Shown one piece after another: positions 36,233 to 47,826 of a stretch of 64,000 nt of DNA (position 1 is its first letter; each line of letters starts with the position of its first letter). The DNA comes from Spongilla lacustris (Eukaryota > Porifera > Demospongiae > Spongillida > Spongillidae), in contig OX442416.1 in assembly GCA_949361645.1 (NCBI GenBank), positions 14,025,835-14,089,834 on the forward strand, in the 5' to 3' direction. A model generated the notes under the pieces. It saw nothing but the letters and a program-made list of their open reading frames with translations. It was not told the origin of the DNA and did not search any database. The translations under genes and the position numbers were made by a program.

Positions 36233-38030
36233 CCGGTGTCGTAGGCATGGTTGTCCCCCCCGCAAAATGTCCCCCCGGACATTCATGCCTAGGCACCGCT
36301 GTCCCCCGGACACTCGTTCCTAGGCACCATTGTCCCCCGGACAATTATGCCTAGGCATATATGTCCGCAGGGGACATTTATGCCTAGGCATAATTGTCCT
36401 ACCCTAGGCACCAGTGTCCCCCCATGGGGGGACACTGGTGCCTAGGATAGAATGTCCTACACTTTAAATACAGGCCTGGAATGTACAAGCGTAAGTATAA
36501 TACAACCAAATCGGATCGATATACATGCGTTAGTCGTTTTATACGTGCATGTATTAGCAAACGTCATGCATGCCATGATATATCTTAATACATTTACATG
36601 CGTCTGCGTGCCCGCTCGGTTGTGTGCAGAGCAGCTAATTATTTATTACTAAAGGCTCTCATTTCAAGGAAAGGCATTCTTGTGTAAATGTTTACAAATG
36701 TAAATCGTATATATGAAAATTCGTGTGCATGCAAGTATCCGCGTGAGGTCATAAAATAATGATTGGTACCATATGCATGATATCACAAAAAAAAAAAACA
36801 TGCTTCATGTGTCAGACAGATATTTGCTGCATGCAGTGCAGAGCCATTTGCCTTGTAAACACCTTTGCCAACTGACTCTTGAACTTTGTACGATTTTTCT
36901 TTGCTGGAAGTAAGTGAACACCCAATATCAAAGTTACAGTCATACTTCTATACATGGTGGTCGCATGCATATATCTATACAACGATCAGGAGCATATCCA
37001 TAGAGGTTTCCGTGTTACCTGAAACCCCCCCCCCCCCCCCCCCCCCCCCCAATAGAATAATATTTACAAAACTTAATTGATACTAACCTTCCCTCCTCCC
37101 CCCACTTGTATTAATTTGGCCTACCCTCCCCTCTCCGCTCTTATTTGGCCTATCGCAAGAGTGCATGATCCCCCCCCCCCCCCCTCCCCCCTCCCCCGCT
37201 CGTATTCGATTGACGTACAATGTTAATAGGTTTGAAATTCTGGATACGCGCCAGGCCTGACGATTTTCCTTGTGGTGAAGCGTGGCAAGCTATCATTATT
37301 CTTTCCTGCTCTTCTTTCGATTTGATCACTGTTGATCGCCACTCATATCTTGGAACAATTTGTAAATAAAGAGCGCCATTGTCAACTTTGTAATTTCCAC
37401 GCGCTTTCGTCTAAAAGAACGTTTCTGATATTTTGAACATCCAACTGGCCTGGATACCTTCCTTTTAACAAGAACTGAGTTCAAAACGATTTCGTCGTCC
37501 ATGGCCAGAAACACTCGCTGTTCTAAAAGGAAACCTCCACGGACGCGTGCGAACATTAGTTTATACACGCATGAGGCAGAGCAGTTACGAGGATTGGAAG
37601 GCTAAGTGTTTGGTTGAACGTTTATGATAAACGAGAAAACGTGGAGGGGGGCTAGTTGGGCGTAGCCCGACCGTACCTTCGCGTATTGGAATGTCGGGTA
37701 TACCTGGATTTGTACCCATGCATCTAATAGCGTATGTGGGCTGTATGTGATAATAGTATAGCCCACATACGCTATCAGATGTGTACAAATCCAGGTATAG
37801 GCTAGATACCCAATACGCGAAGGTCGGGCTATGGGCCAACTAGAGGGGGGGGGGGGGGGGGGGGGGGGGGGACAGCTGTGCCTAGGAAAAAATGTCCGGC
37901 ATGGGGGGACAATAATGCCTAGAGGGGACATTCATTCCTAGGCACCAGTGTCCGGGGGGACAGTCGTGCCTAGGCATGAATGTCCGGGGGGACACTTTTT
38001 CCAGGGGGACAGCCATGCCTCCGACACCGG
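36233..38030. mobile_element. Element with long TIRs made of tandem short palindromes
   Basis: The left end CCGGTGTCGTAGGCATGG is mirrored at the right end (CCATGCCTCCGACACCGG, to 38030). Both TIRs then consist of alternating palindromes TGCCTAGGCA and TGTCC...GGACA with a spacing of about 31-33 bp: 36260-36455 on the left, 37872-38020 inverted on the right. The two arms keep the same order of motifs. The interior contains C-runs and a nested foldback (37653-37842) but no transposase. The superfamily is unknown. Confidence 0.75.
37653..37842. mobile_element. Foldback, TAGTTGGGCGTAGCCCGAC family, larger member
   Basis: Begins TAGTTGGGCGTAGCCCGACC and ends with the degraded complement (GGTCGGGCTATGGGCCAACTA). 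Inner arms containing TACCTGGATTTGTAC and ATAGCGTATGTGGGC pair around about 37745. It has the same termini as the 71-bp palindrome at 4004-4074. It lies inside the palindrome-array element. Confidence 0.85.
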
Positions 38031-38299
38031 GATTAGTAGGGGATTTGACAATATTTGACCGACGTGCAGATGGTTAGGTAGGGGCGGTTTGATGTTACAT
38101 GCAGCCACGCCTATACATATGTATATTGTACATCGATAGTAAAATCCCGACCACAACATACCGCGTAATATGACGCGATGTCAAATCCAGCGGCGTAGGA
38201 AGGAGTTTATAAGTGTGTGTGTGTGTGTGTGTGAGGGGGGGGCCAAACATTTTAATGGTCATCATGGGGGGTGGGGGGGGGGGGGTGAGGATACCCGTA

Positions 38300-39480
38300 A
38301 CCCGGCCCTCCCGCCCAGCCAGCAAGGGGAGTGAAATTGCCTAAATCATAAGCATAAGTACTCCACCCACAATTATATCCCTTATTTACTTTAATGCAAA
38401 GCTGCATTACAATTGAACACATTGCACACACATGCAACAATAATTAACCAAGTTTGTTATTACAGGGGTGTATATATATGTAACGTTCAACTCTTAAACC
38501 TATGCCAATACGAGGAGGTACTAGCTATAGGAGGAGTTAATTTGCTGGACTTGGTGTGAGGGGAAATGGCTAAAAGGGACTGAAAAAACAGTTGGAGGCA
38601 GTTGATAATAATTCTTGGAGTTGAAATGTCTTGCACATGATATTTTGTATTCACTGAAGTGGACTATTCTTCACAGAAGGTTGACTGGCATATTTAGATT
38701 TAACCCCTCCACAAATTTACATGTACCTCTATACTGAACATATGTACTTGGCACTTGCTGCCATGTATGAATTTAATATACAGCCTAATACCAGAGATCA
38801 TATGATCTCTGCTATAACTCAGGATTGAACTGCTTGATTTTTAAAATATATATTGCAGTAGTTAGGCTCCAATTATTTTAAGTGGTTATGTAATTGTATT
38901 AAAACCATCATATTCAAAGCCCTCTATTATCAACGTTATTTGAGAATATGGTTAGAGATAATTGATTTTAATACCTACTAATAACTAAGGTTAGATTTGA
39001 TTATGTGGTGGAACAGCACTGATTTCAAGTTACTGAATTCATAGATATGTAAAATCATAATTTGCTTTTAAGTTATAGTGGTTGAAGCTATTTGGGATGA
39101 CTAATTTTAATAATTACTCCATTATTAAATGAACTCAAAACATCATTGGTGAGTCATTAAAAAGTTCATTAAAATTGTTGTGGCCTTTTAGGATTTTCAA
39201 GTTTGATTTGTTGTTTTGAATATTAACTAGCAAAATGCCATTTCAAACTTTCTTCACAGCTATAATAATTTTGTAATTAAAAGTTGTCATACATTGCTGT
39301 GTCAAATTAATTAATTGCAGGCTATTTTTTTAACTGTGTTAAAGATAATAAACAAATGTGCTTCGTATTTGGTTATTCTATATTCATAAATTGATTTAGA
39401 TTGATAATCCAATTAACGAATTGTATTCATTCAAAAGCATTGCATTCTTTCGTGGATAATAGATACAGCACTGCATGTAT
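38300..39480. other. No recognisable gene
   Basis: Very AT-rich sequence with no long frame. A GT/G-run microsatellite (38213-38286) borders it on the left. Confidence 0.5.
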
Positions 39481-39870
39481 TGTAGACTTCATTCAACAGG
39501 CAGGTCTGGTCCCATGAGTGTTTTTATAAGTTTGCAACCCTGCTTTGGGGCAAGACATATAAAAGTCCACTCCCAAGCATGCAGTACCGATGCATGATGA
39601 AAAGATATAGCTCTGTTTTCACCAGAGTAATCTGGCATTATATAACATTCAATTTACCACAGTAAAACATTGAATTGGCAAAGGTACTGGTGACCTGAGT
39701 GACCTCCCACCACATTCATTTGTCTGCTACCAAGTTCAGACCCATTGGAAAAATGATACATGTACATGAGCAATCTGCAGTGTTGGATATGTGCATACCA
39801 TGGAATATAGTCACCACCATAATTCAATTTGATGCTACCAAACTCTAACCCTAACCCTAACATGCAGCTA
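39480..39870. repeat. Segmental duplicate of 53945-54200
   Basis: Shares CAGGCA.GTCTGG, CACAGTAAAACATTG, TGACCTCCCACCACATTCATTTGTCTGC and GCAATCTGCAGTGTTGGATATGTGCATACCATGG in order with 53945-54200. Confidence 0.85.
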
Positions 39871-40079
39871 CTGAAGAGCCTTTGTGTATTATGTATATTG
39901 TTCACTGTGTAAAAGGGTTGTTATACACTAGTGTATATGACATCAATTAGCTGTGTATAACACTGCGTATTGAGACGTTATACACAGGTATACACGATAA
40001 CGTCTACATACACACTGTTATACAGTAGTGTATAACAATACCTTTTTCATAGTGTTAGTGATATTACAATCAATATTAT

Positions 40080-41150
40080 ACAAAGTGCCAACAGTCACGC
40101 TATATCTGTCCTTGAAGAGAACCAGAGGATACTGAAGAACAAACTCAATGAGTGCAAAACGAAGAAACTGATGAAGTTACTGCAGTCAGGGATTATGCCT
40201 CAAACTGGGAATCTAATAAAGCCTAGTTTTCCTAATCTAACCCCTTTTGATGAGGACAACCCACCCTATGAGGATGTAAGAAATTCTAATGGGGGAGACT
40301 CAGTAACAATGACTTCATCTTCCGAGGGGTCAACCTCAAGTAAGGGATACCCTAAGAATACCTAGGAGAGAGATTTGCTTACCTCCTAAAGAAGAAAATA
40401 AAGGGATGAAAAAAGATGTACCACCAAAACTTGACAGGAAAAAAACAGTGCAAAAAGAACCACCACCAGGATTTGAACACATGAACTGTTATAGCTAGAC
40501 CCACAAGGGCATTGAACTAATTTGGTGTATACATACTTAGCTATTTTGTGTATGTTGCATTGGTAGGCAATTGATAAAGGGGAAAACCACCCCAAAACTG
40601 GTCTTGCCTGATTAAATTTTTTGCCACTTCTCACTTCTGAGTGTGGTACCTCAGTATTTGACCGGGTAGGAAATTAATGTTAGACTGTATACACACCCAC
40701 ACATCTTACCTTCTAGGTGAAACTTTGCGGTGAAGTCAACTGAAATACCCCCATGGCTTTGAGGACTATGATGGAGAAGGAGGCTGCCCTGCAACATCTT
40801 GGGGATACTCTGGAGGCCAAAGATCTAATGGGTCTATGTAACTTTGGACTTGGAGCTATTTCCTCGCCAGCAGTACTGGATGAGGACTTGGAGTTTTAAA
40901 AGGCTTGGAGGTGAATCATTGAAGCCACCTCCAAATGTCTAATAGCCATGGCTAAGGCAAAAGTGAAAGAGGAGGCTGAACAGACTCAGAAGAAGATATG
41001 TCAAGAAAAAGGCAAAGTGCCAACACTCGTGCTGTCTGTCCTTGAAGAGAACCAGAGGATACTGAAGAACAAACTCAATGAGTACAAAATCAAGAAACTT
41101 ATGAAGTCACTGCAGTCAGGGATTATGCCTCAAACTGAGAATCTATGATA
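40080..41150 (+). pseudogene. Duplicated coiled-coil-like coding fragments
   Basis: Two blocks encode nearly the same peptide, SVLEENQRILKNKLNE then KKLMK.LQSGIMPQT: about 40093-40220 (running on to a stop at 40363, with an acidic, Ser-rich tail) and 41012-41148 (stop shortly after). The second is preceded by a charged frame starting at 40948 (KAKVKEEAEQTQKK), suggesting a coiled coil. Between them, 40754-40899 has another coding-looking frame (MEKEAALQHLGDTLEA) closed by a stop. The pieces look like remnants of one gene after partial tandem duplication. I do not recognise the family. Confidence 0.4.
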
Positions 41151-41402
41151 AAGTCTAGTTTCCCTAATCTAACCCTAACAGCAGCTACTGAAGAGCCTTT
41201 GTTTATTATGTATATTGTTAGTGGTATTACACTTATAACATATGGAAACTAAAAAACCAGCAACACAAAGTGGCTCAATCTTACTGAAGCCACTGCATGA
41301 CTGATCTCACAAGGCAGTTGTTTAGCCCCCATGCATGTATGCAATGATATGAACGAATATAAATGTATATACGTACAATACTATACATTCACCTGCCACT
41401 AA

Positions 41403-42150
41403 TTAAATATACTCTTCACTGTATCGAATAGTTGGCCTGCCTCGGTTCCACCCTAGACAGATTCTCTTTAGCACACCTGCACAAAGATTCGTTGTCTTGA
41501 AATTGATGTTGCATTTTACCATTGCGATGATGTTATATCCTACTTTTTCTACGTCCTCTTCTGTTGTAAAAACTGATATGTTGGCCACATCTCTATCTCG
41601 GTACACCTCAACACCCCAAACATCTCCAAGTGCTCCCACCTCTGCAGCTTTCCTTATGTTTTGGTACATTGAGTCCACGTTGTGTCTTTCACACTGTATT
41701 ATCCACTTACCATATTTTTTATCAAAAAGAAAAATAGGTTCTCCATCATTCCTTAGAAGGGTTTTGTATGTTGTTTTGGTAGCACCATATACTATGTACA
41801 AATTCCTTTCAGTAGCAGCATTTGTTTTATAATTTAGTTTATTGTCAGGAATAAGTTTCATAAGCTTCAGGCCAACCTCATCTATGTCCTCTTTCGTAGT
41901 GTACACACAAATGACTCCATTCACACCACTGGTTTCAGTTCTGACCATTGTTGATGCTTTAGCCTGAGTTGCTCCAAGGTTGCCACTACGAACTTGCTGC
42001 TTGATCAGCTCCCATGTCTGATTTAAATCTTCATATCTACGAAACACGAGCCACTTCCCAAAGGTTTCCCCCTGAGGTCCATCTTCATTGGGAACTGCAT
42101 ATATCCACTCATCATCAAAAACTTGTGTTGGAATTCTGTCATCTAAATCA
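41403..42150 (-). CDS. UPF0696/Bles03-like protein, terminal exon, two tandem domains
   Basis: From 42150 (after the acceptor TTGTAATTTTAG at 42151-42162) one frame stays open for 248 codons to the stop at 41403. Domain 1 begins GKWLVFR, then TWELIKQQVRSGNLG, KASTM, GVICVYTTKEDIDEVGLKL and LNYKT. Domain 2 repeats the plan: GKWIIQ, MYQNIRKAAEVGALGD, VANISVFTTEEDVEKVGYN, INFKT. Both match the UPF0696 (human C11orf68, DUF1917) fold signature as I remember it; the biochemical role of that family is unknown. This is the only one of four copies in the window without frame damage. The upstream exon(s) were not found; the acceptor is conserved in the copy at 56574. Confidence 0.75.
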
Positions 42151-42419
42151 CTAAAATTACAATAGAAAAGGATGAGGATGTAACATGATAATAATATTAT
42201 TCCTTATGCATCTGTATTCACTAATAACCTTGGGTATGGGTGAGCAAAATGATCACTGTGTATATTAAATGGTCTCCGGTAAAATCACTAAAATGTCCCC
42301 ACCCCCCTCCAATTATAGGTGCATGTATAATGACAAGTTTCAAATGAATACATCTATATTAAGCTCTCCCAATCCATGCACGATGGGGAAACAGCTGTAT
42401 AGTGACAACGGAACATAGG

Positions 42420-43690
42420 AAATGATTGTCGATGCAGAGCTTTCAAGCATGTCCAATTTTTTCAGATAAAATATAGGAAGGACTGGCCACTCTCAACTGA
42501 TCACGATGAAGTTGAAAGAAATCTGCTTCCTTTTACTAGGGCATGCAAACTCGTCCAAGATAAGCCTGTTCAGGGTTTCTCCCACTGCAATAGGCCCGAT
42601 GCATGGTAAATGTGATTCCATTTACAAACATGTCCAAGTAAGCCTGATACATGACTGTTGGGTTAAATGTTTTCAGTACTGTCAAATTTTTCAGTGCATG
42701 CCACCAGACAGATCAGTTTTATACAGGGAGACACAGAGTAGAAGGTACTGAAGTGGATACCTAGCCTGAATGAACTGCTGATGTTCCTCTGAGAGAAAGA
42801 TTGCAGAATGGCTACAATGTTGAACACAGAACCCAGAGGTGCAGGGGGGAGGGGGGAGGGAAACCCTTTTATGGATCCTTATAATGGCCTGCCACTGTTC
42901 CTTTTAGATGTTATATATCCCCATTCATTAGTGAATATCCACAAAAACAATATTGCTGTCTGAATGCAGCTGTTAGATACTTGATTTTAAGCTCCACGAC
43001 ACATACCTGATATACATGCATATGGATGGGGACATCTATACAGCTACCAATAATGTACCTAAAAGTAAATTGTAGAGACATAACTGAAAATTCTTGTGGA
43101 GCAGCCAAACTCATTGTTCCAGCAATGAAGGACCGTGATGCATCTTGTGGTGTGCTAAAGTATGATGAGTCTGAGCTTTGATGTGACACGTGCAATATGT
43201 GGTATACTGACCTCATGTGATGCCATATTTATGTACCTACATCATGCAGATACGTATATTTCTGCTCTCATTGCTGCGTATGAAAATTCTTTTTTTTTTT
43301 ATAATGTGTGTCGTTTGTCCCTTACAAAAAAATTATTAAATTTAAAAGTATGACAAACGCATGTACATTTTATAATAACTGAAACAAATACGTCACTCAC
43401 GTCAGCACCTTGTTGCTTCTACAGATAACAACGACTGCTTCATGTATTGCCGTTTTCATTTTAGGCTTCAAAATAGGCCTACAAAATGTGTATAGCGTGA
43501 GATAGTACTAATCTTACTACCTCTGGATTGTAGCACAAAAAACGCCATACGTTAAGCTGATTTAATGTAGTAACGGAAAGTTACAGTACAAATTCGAATT
43601 GGACACAATGACACATATATATAACTAAATAAGAAGTCGGGTCAAAAAGCTGAATAGGACTTAAACTTCCGGTGAATAGACACAAACGCG
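42420..43690. repeat. Segmental duplicate of 27950-29170
   Basis: See 27950-29170. Here the block lies directly upstream (minus-strand sense) of the intact UPF0696-like exon's intron; the first part of that flank (41390-42420) is itself duplicated at 55860-57605. Confidence 0.85.
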
Positions 43691-43699
43691 AACACCGAG

Positions 43700-44555
43700 A
43701 AAGACGAGAACCCTGTCAATGACGTCACTATGAAATACGTGTAGCGTTGGCCAACCGTCAATTCCATAATCTATGATTTCACTATTGATAAAGCTTGGGC
43801 AGTTGGACTCGGTGTATTAATTGCACGCTTGGATTCGTCTTATTAGTATCGGTACTATTAATCTGGGTATAGTGGCCCAGCTTGGCCTCCTGCAGTGCAG
43901 CTCTTCTATACCTCTGCTTTTCTTAAACTCCCTCAAGCTTGTTAACAAGCCTTCCTCTTTGGTTTGGTCACCTCTACTGAATTAGAACTGTATCTTTTAA
44001 CACCGCTTCCGTGAGAATCAAATGTCGCGCTTTACAAAGCATATTTTCTGATAGGCCAACTCTCGATGAGTCATTTGATATAAATTTTAGCTTTGTGGCA
44101 TATATAACAACATACTTGTATCGGGTGAAACTTAAGCACTTTCCCGTTTTTTGATGTTCGAGAGCTGATCGGTACACTTTTTTTCTATCGCTTTTCAACA
44201 AAATCTGATGGCATTTTGGATTCTCCTAGATACCAAATAGAGGCCTAGTGAATAGCATGTTCATAGCTAGCATAGTTTACGTACAAACTGCTCTGTTAGG
44301 TACATAAACTCGTTCCCAGACTTACACCTATTATTTTACGCATGCGCATTTAAGTTATTCCAAAATAAACATTTTTCTCAGAAGCCAGCGTGCAACAATT
44401 GCCACGCAGGAACAGACTGCATAAAGTGCTACATGCGGCATCCACGTAAGCGTGGTCAACCAAGCAAGACAATAGCTTTATCTAATTCTGAACTATCTAT
44501 CACCAGATCGGCTGAATGTGTAGCTCAGGCATAACCCAGATAGACACCAGTGATG
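43700..44555. other. No recognisable gene
   Basis: Short frames only. A Cys-rich bit at 44380-44440 (KPACNNCHAGTDCIKCYM-like) is closed soon after and is not supported as a gene. Confidence 0.45.
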
Positions 44556-44559
44556 GAAA

Positions 44560-45094
44560 CTCAGGCACACATTTTGAAGGTCAGACATGGCTGTGGCTTG
44601 CTTTCATATGACTGCACATGCCTGTGGCTTGCTGTCATGTGACTACACATGGCTGTGGCTTGCTGTCATATGACTGCACGTGGATGTAGCTTGCTGTCAT
44701 ATGACTGCAGATGACTGTAGCTTGCTGTCATATGACTGCACATGCCTGTGGCTTGCTGTCGTGTGACTACAATTGGCTGTAGCTTGCTGTCATATGACTG
44801 CACATGAGTGTAGCTTGCTGTCATATGACTGCACATGCCTGTGGCTTGCTGTCATGTGACTACACATGGCTGTAGCTTGCTGTCACATGGTTGTGCTTGC
44901 TGTCATATGACTGCACATGGCTGTAGCTTGCTGTCATATGACTGCACATGCCTGGCTTGCTGTCATATGACTGCACATGCCTGTGGCTTGCTGTCATGTG
45001 ACTACACATGGCTGTAGCTTGCTGTCATATGACTGCACATCGCTGTAGCTTGCTGTGCACATGGCTGTGGCTTGCTGTCATATGGCTACACATG
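44560..45094. repeat. 31-bp minisatellite, left part
   Basis: Units vary on CTTGCTGTCATATGACTGCA plus CATGCCTGTGG. The array is interrupted by the Gypsy element and resumes at 50493. Confidence 0.95.
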
Positions 45095-45279
45095 TGTAGT
45101 GCTATTGCCGAGTGAGTCTTATAGCAAATCACAGCAATTGTATAATTATCAGCAGACTGCTATAAAAGGGCAATAATAGGGTTTATATACATTTACCAGC
45201 GCATGCGTAGGGCTGCACAGCTAAACACCCACGCATACGTAGATACACCAAAAATATATGTCCATATAGCATCGCTACA
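45095..45279 (-). repeat. 3' LTR of the Gypsy element
   Basis: 185 bp, TGTAG/CTACA ends. It differs from the 5' LTR at GAGTGAGTC (here) against GAGTGGGTC and at GGGTTTATA against GGGTTAATA. The plus-strand word CTATAAAAGG reads as a TATA-like sequence only in the opposite orientation. Confidence 0.95.
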
Positions 45280-45319
45280 CTATCTCCTTTTGCAAAGAGG
45301 CACTCTCATCACCGAAGCT

Positions 45320-46251
45320 TCACCAACCAGAATACCAGCCATAACGGGAGGGGGCATGACGTGTCCGTTTGGGGTAGCGGTGCCGGTCTTGTGCAGGGGG
45401 CGATTGGCGTATCCGTTTCTGAGGTCTCGACATCGGGGTCTTTGTTGTCACGGTCTCTGACTGAGAAACTGTGCCATCTGAATTGATACCAGATGGTGTG
45501 CTGTTTAGAAGTCCCGCGTCACCTGGTGCAGTTTCTTCTGTATTTGTCTGTCCATCAGTAGCAGGGGTCTGTTCAGTGGGCGTGTCGACTGCCGGCTCCT
45601 GCAAGGTACCAGGTTGGTCCGCCTTACGAGTCACATTTGTCTCTGTGGAATCCACCATGACGTCATGATCATCATCTTCAAAGAACTGAAGATCACTCCC
45701 AGGAAACTGAACAGGCTGCTCATTCGCATCAGAATTGTACAAATCCTCCACCACTGGTTTCATCCGTATATGTCGGCTGGGCAAGGCTTCAACCGATCGA
45801 AGTGTACTACGACTCTCTTTCGTGAGCCAGGGCGTTTATCTTGGATCCTATACACAACAGACGATAGCTTTTTAATGATTTTAAATGGGCCAGTCCACGG
45901 GCAGTGTAGCTTTCTTGATCTCCCCCTCGGCACCACCGGGTTGTTGAGCCACACCAAATCTCCAACCTCGTACTCTTGACCGTGCACTCTTCTGTTGTAC
46001 AGTTCTTCTGATCTCATTGCTGTTGCCTGCATGTGTTTTCGGGCCTTCGTATAAGCACTTTCCAGTGTATCTTTTAATGTCTTTACATACTGATGAGGTA
46101 GCACGGGTTCTGTTGGACAAGAGCCATATACATAATATCCACAGGAAGTCTTGCAAGGCGACCGAACATTAAGTAGAACGGTGTATAACCTATGGACGGT
46201 TGAACAGATGTATTGTAGGCCATACAGACCTTCCTGAGGTGCTGTTCCCAA
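45320..46251 (-). pseudogene. pol: Gypsy pol C-terminus: end of integrase, GPY/F-like domain and tail
   Basis: The frame ending at 45760 contains GDLVWLNNPVV and GPFKIIKKLSSVVYRI, the GPY/F-type module that follows Gypsy integrases. The tail frame (45784-45320) is acidic and Ser/Thr-rich, ends YPKRTRHAPSRYG, typical of the pol end, and sits one phase away, so the two are joined only by a frameshift near 45770-45790. No chromodomain is present. Confidence 0.85.
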
Positions 46252-47004
46252 TTGCTAGGGTCTTCCTCTACAGTACTAGCAAGCATGGCCAGCATCGTGC
46301 GATTAAATCGTTCAACAAGTCCGTCCGATTGGGGGTGGTAGGGTGTAGTGCGTGTTTTGTCGATCTGCAGCAAACGACACACTTCCTGCATCACGTTGGC
46401 CTCAAACTGCCTCCCCTGGTCCGAGTGCAGCTGCTCTGGAACTGAAAACCTGCAAAAGAACTCATCGACCAGTTTATTTGCCACGGTCACCGCCTCTTGA
46501 TTGGGCCGGGATCGCGTAAGCCTCGACCCATCTGGTAAAATAATCAGACGCCACCAGGATGTAAGTGTTTTCAGTTTTAGAAGGGGTCAATGGTCCAACA
46601 ATATCGACCGCAACCAGCTGCAACGGGTACCCTGCTGTCACACTCTGAAGCGGGGCTCTGCTCTTGCGAGAGGGATTCTTTCTTGCTGCACAAGTTGGAC
46701 ACGTCTTGCACCATTCCACAGCATCTTCCGAATATCCGGGCCAGTAGAACCTCTCACGCAATCGATTCAGGGTTTTTGCTTCTCCCAGATGCCCACCAAA
46801 TGCCCCTTCGTGCAGCTGTTTCAGTATCTGGCACCTAGCTGCCTTCGGAACCACGACTTGTACGTTAGAACTTCCTTCATCTTCATGATACCTGTACAGA
46901 ATTCCATTCTTGAACAACAACTGTTCCCACTGTTGTACGAGCTGGCTAAATTCCCTGCTTTTACCCTTGCAGAAACTGGTATCAGGTACTTTTCTCGAAA
47001 TCAC
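46083..47004 (-). pseudogene. pol: Gypsy integrase (zinc-binding and catalytic core), frameshifted
   Basis: Frame 47004-46474 holds the HHCC zinc module (H-x3-GGH-type HEGAFGGH, then CKTCPTC) and the first catalytic Asp (VAVDIVGPL). Frame 46490-46083 holds SDQGRQF with the second Asp and SDGLVERFNR with the Glu. The DDE triad is therefore complete, but a one-base shift near 46490 separates the two frames, and an AT insertion near 46130 separates the second from the C-terminal part. Confidence 0.93.
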
Positions 47005-47205
47005 CGACTGAAGAATAGGTCCAACGTCTTCGTCAGCACCCTGGAGCTCTCGTATATTGCTGAGCGGTTCTTTGCTGGCCTGGACGGTACAGGCTTTGGC
47101 ACCGTCGCTGCAAGAAAACTGGGAGAGAGGCTTTATCTTTGGAGGACATTCACTCTTGTCTGCCTTTTGCAGGCGAGATAAGGCATCTGCATTTTGGTGG
47201 CACTT

Positions 47206-47826
47206 TCACCTCCGATGCACCACTTCGACGTCGAATTCTTGGATTTGTTCCAGCCATCGCGCCAGTTGCCCCTCAGGCTCCTTCATGCTGTAAATCCACT
47301 GTAGAGAGCTGTGATCTGTTCGAAGTATAAAATGGTGGCCTAACAGGTAAGGCCTGAAATGTCTCATAAAGGTAACCACTGCCAATAATTCTTTCCTGGT
47401 TACGCAGTACTTTCGTTCAGCCTTACTGAGCGTGCGACTAGCATATGCCACCACCCTCTCCAAGCCGTCGTGTTCTTGCGATAAAACTGCTCCAATTCCC
47501 GTCTCACAAGCATCTGTATCAAGGAGAAAAGTTTTACTGAAATCTGGAAATGCGAGAATGGGGGCAGCAACCAGCCTAGATCTCAGTTCCTGAAAGGAAA
47601 TAGAACACTCTTTCGACCAATCGAACTCACGTCCTCGTTCAGTGAGCTGGTAAAGGGGCTTTGCAATGGTAGCAAAATTCTGGATGTAATTTCTATAATA
47701 TCCTACCAGACCCAGGAACTGCTGAACGTCGCGTCCCGAGGTAGGAACCGGCCACTTCGACACAGCGTTAATTCTCAGGATCGGTGTGAATTCCATCTCT
47801 CGTAACAACATGACCAAGATACACAA
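47206..47826 (-). pseudogene. pol: Gypsy RNase H region of pol
   Basis: Contains the connection segment (FLGLVGYYRNYI), LLDTDACETGIGAVLSQ and RKELLAVVTFMRHFRPYL..RTDHSSLQW, the RNase H-like signatures of Gypsy pol. The frame ends in an in-frame TGA at 47206-47208, after which the same frame continues into the integrase ORF; a two-base deletion near 47770 separates it from the reverse transcriptase. Confidence 0.93.

Noticed and set aside
36260..36455. Palindromic repeats with spacers resembling a CRISPR array
   Set aside because: The spacers are not unique sequences of constant length and the array is mirrored at 37872-38020 as part of TIRs.
39848..39862. CTAACCCTAACCCTAAC, telomere-like
   Set aside because: Only two to three units inside a duplicated interspersed block; not a telomere.
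46501..47181. 226-codon plus-strand frame
   Set aside because: Antisense shadow of the Gypsy integrase region, which has clear family motifs on the minus strand.
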